NCBI GenBank assembly: GCA_945788485.1
Contig: CALZMB010000101.1
Coordinates: forward strand, 1-7,974
From: an uncultured bacterium
GTDB taxonomy: Bacteria; Bacteroidota; Bacteroidia; Bacteroidales; Bacteroidaceae
Direction: 5' to 3'
Length of the DNA: 7,974 bases
The position numbers and the translations under genes are program-made. Below the pieces are notes generated by a model, which saw nothing but the letters and a program-made list of their open reading frames with translations, ran no database searches and had not been told where the DNA came from. Shown in pieces: positions 7,388-7,974 of this stretch. The first letter of the stretch is position 1. The number at the start of each line of letters is the position of its first letter.

Positions 7388-7424
7388 CAAAATTAATGTT
7401 TTTTATTGACATATTGGTATCAAA
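7388..7424 (-). promoter_or_regulatory. Probable Bacteroidetes-type promoter of the phosphofructokinase operon
   Basis: On the minus strand TAATTTTG (7395 down to 7388) matches the Bacteroidetes -7 consensus TAnnTTTG and is followed by CATC. A TTTG at 7424-7421 could be the -33 element, but the spacing of 25 bases exceeds the usual 19-21 or so, so the upstream half is weak. The predicted transcript starts near 7380-7384, giving a leader of about 75 bases. Identification rests on consensus matching alone. Confidence 0.55.
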
Positions 7425-7474
7425 ACAAAAAAAAGTGTGAGTTTTAATAACTTTTTTGCATTTTTTACCTGATG

Positions 7475-7495
7475 GCACGCGGCAGAACTGCGTGC
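7475..7495. repeat. Inverted repeat GCACGC...GCGTGC
   Basis: Six-base arms (7475-7480 and 7490-7495) flank a 9-base spacer. An alternative inner pairing, GCAG with CTGC (7482-7485 and 7488-7491), also exists. No T-run follows on either strand, so it does not look like a terminator. It lies about 80 bp upstream of the -7-like element and could be an operator or chance symmetry. Confidence 0.4.
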
Positions 7496-7524
7496 AACAG
7501 TGGCTATCAAAGAGACAACAAGAA

Positions 7525-7616
7525 GGCAAAAAAAAGAAAGCAGGGCATGGCGAAAAGATGGCGAAGAGAGGCAAAAAAGAAAGCAGGGCGTGGCAAAAAA
7601 GAGCCGTGGCGAAGAT
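7525..7616. repeat. Imperfect tandem duplication, period about 45 bp, purine-rich on plus strand
   Basis: Two adjacent copies (7525-7568 and 7570-7616) share GGC, an A-run, GAAAGCAGGGC(A/G)TGGC, and a terminal TGGCGAAGA. The A-run is 8 in the first copy and 6 in the second. That 2-base difference means the copies would be read in different frames, which argues against a conserved peptide repeat. The plus strand is nearly pyrimidine-free in places. The origin is probably local duplication; no function is evident. Confidence 0.7.
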
Positions 7617-7631
7617 AGGGCTGCCCGTCAT

Positions 7632-7661
7632 TGCCACTGTGGCAGGCGGTTTTGCCGCCTG
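7632..7661. repeat. Two overlapping, mutually exclusive hairpins after the upstream gene
   Basis: A 7-bp perfect stem CAGGCGG/CCGCCTG (7643-7649 with 7655-7661, loop TTTTG on the plus strand) shares bases with a second stem TGCCA/TGGCA (7632-7636 with 7640-7644). It lies 42 bp past the stop codon of the right-edge gene, where a terminator is expected. However, no U-tract directly follows on the minus transcript; the nearest T-run begins about 32 bases beyond the second stem. It may serve as an mRNA 3'-end stabiliser or a Rho-independent-like structure of poor quality. Confidence 0.5.
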
Positions 7662-7703
7662 GAGTGCCCTTCATGCCTGGTGGCGCCCATCCCGCCTGCC
7701 GCC

Positions 7704-7974
7704 TCATCTCGCCTCGGCGATCTTCTCCGCCATGTCGTTGAGCTCAAGGCATTGCGCCCTTGTGATGGTGCGCCTGTCCGTGTGATGCTCCCACGGGCTT
7801 ATCTGCAGCAGCAAGCCCTGTGCGCAAGCGTCGAAGCTCTCTCCCGACGGCTTGTAGAGCCTCGGGAAGCCGTTTTCGCGCAGCAGGATGATGCGGCAGC
7901 CGCGGTTCATCGCCTCTCTCAGCACCTCTTTCTCTTTCGGCGCAACAGCCGCACTCACCAGCACGCCGCCCCGC
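7704..7974 (-). CDS. Conserved protein, C-terminal fragment, possibly Rossmann-like (DprA/LOG-like)
   Basis: The last 90 or so codons are present; the frame stays open to the right edge, so the beginning is missing. The visible part starts RGGVLVSAAVAPKEKEVL, continues with RGCRIILLRENGFPRLYKPS, then ACAQGLLLQISPWEHH and ITRAQCLELNDMAEKIAEAR. The glycine-containing strand plus V-S-A-A and a following helix, then a second strand I-I-L-L, resemble the nucleotide-binding part of DprA/Smf- or LOG-type Rossmann folds, which is a fold guess only. I recall similar C-termini in Bacteroidales proteins of unknown function but cannot name the family. A GTG at 7964 is not the likely start because coding-like sequence continues upstream of it. 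It is separated from the phosphofructokinase gene by 397 bp and is likely a separate transcription unit. Confidence 0.75.
   Translation of the reverse strand, partial: RGGVLVSAAVAPKEKEVLREAMNRGCRIILLRENGFPRLYKPSGESFDACAQGLLLQISPWEHHTDRRTITRAQCLELNDMAEKIAEAR

Larger units (their letters stand above)
7307..7703. other. 397-bp intergenic region upstream of the phosphofructokinase gene
   Basis: No convincing gene is present. The part near the phosphofructokinase gene (7307-7460) is AT-rich and carries a promoter-like element and leader. The middle (7475-7620) holds an inverted repeat and a purine-rich imperfect duplication. The part nearest the upstream gene's stop codon (7621-7703) is GC-rich with two overlapping hairpins. 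Reading frames exist here on both strands, but they use non-ATG starts or low-complexity sequence and look non-coding. Confidence 0.75.

Noticed and set aside
7377..7637. Minus-strand frame of about 86 codons between the right-edge gene and the phosphofructokinase gene
   Set aside because: It is low-complexity Phe/Leu/Cys-rich sequence from the T-rich strand, overlaps the predicted promoter, and shows no family resemblance.
7456..7785. Plus-strand frame of about 109 codons with a Lys-rich part and a hydrophobic part
   Set aside because: It has only a TTG start and no in-frame ATG near it. It runs antisense into the right-edge gene, and its Lys-rich part is the purine-rich duplication, whose copies are in different frames.

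Overview
The window looks like a chromosomal segment from a member of the Bacteroidales, most likely Prevotella or a close relative. This is inferred from four things: the proteins have Bacteroidetes-type versions of their families; Shine-Dalgarno sites are essentially absent; there is a TAnnTTTG-type -7 element upstream of the pyrophosphate-dependent phosphofructokinase gene; and a lipoprotein carries a Bacteroidetes-like signal. No phage, plasmid, insertion sequence, CRISPR, tRNA or rRNA gene is visible.

Every gene lies on the minus strand, so transcription runs from right to left. At the right edge is the C-terminal part of an unassigned protein, possibly with a Rossmann-like fold (stop at 7704). 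A 397-bp non-coding region follows (7307-7703). It holds several hairpins, an imperfect 45-bp duplication and the probable promoter and leader of the next gene. Then comes a tightly packed train: PPi-dependent phosphofructokinase (5660-7306), membrane-anchored GH25 muramidase-like protein (4827-5612), MtaB-type tRNA methylthiotransferase (3486-4820), family 2 glycosyltransferase (2397-3437), substrate-binding-type lipoprotein (1442-2392), TrmH/SpoU-type RNA methyltransferase (654-1436) and a DNA-binding-domain-only AraC regulator (189-653). The gaps are 47, 6, 48, 4, 5 and 0 bp, and no internal terminator is visible, so these seven genes are probably co-transcribed from the promoter near 7388. 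A 77-bp spacer with an 8-bp tandem repeat then precedes the start of an M49 dipeptidyl-peptidase III-like gene that runs off the left edge.

The train mixes functions: central glycolysis, peptidoglycan hydrolysis, two RNA modification enzymes, sugar transfer, a solute-binding lipoprotein and a regulator. This looks like a housekeeping operon rather than one pathway. I do not see a convincing undescribed system. The items most worth a second look are the short tandem repeat abutting the peptidase gene, the structured leader of the phosphofructokinase gene with two overlapping mini-ORFs, the orphan binding lipoprotein, and the partial protein at the right edge.
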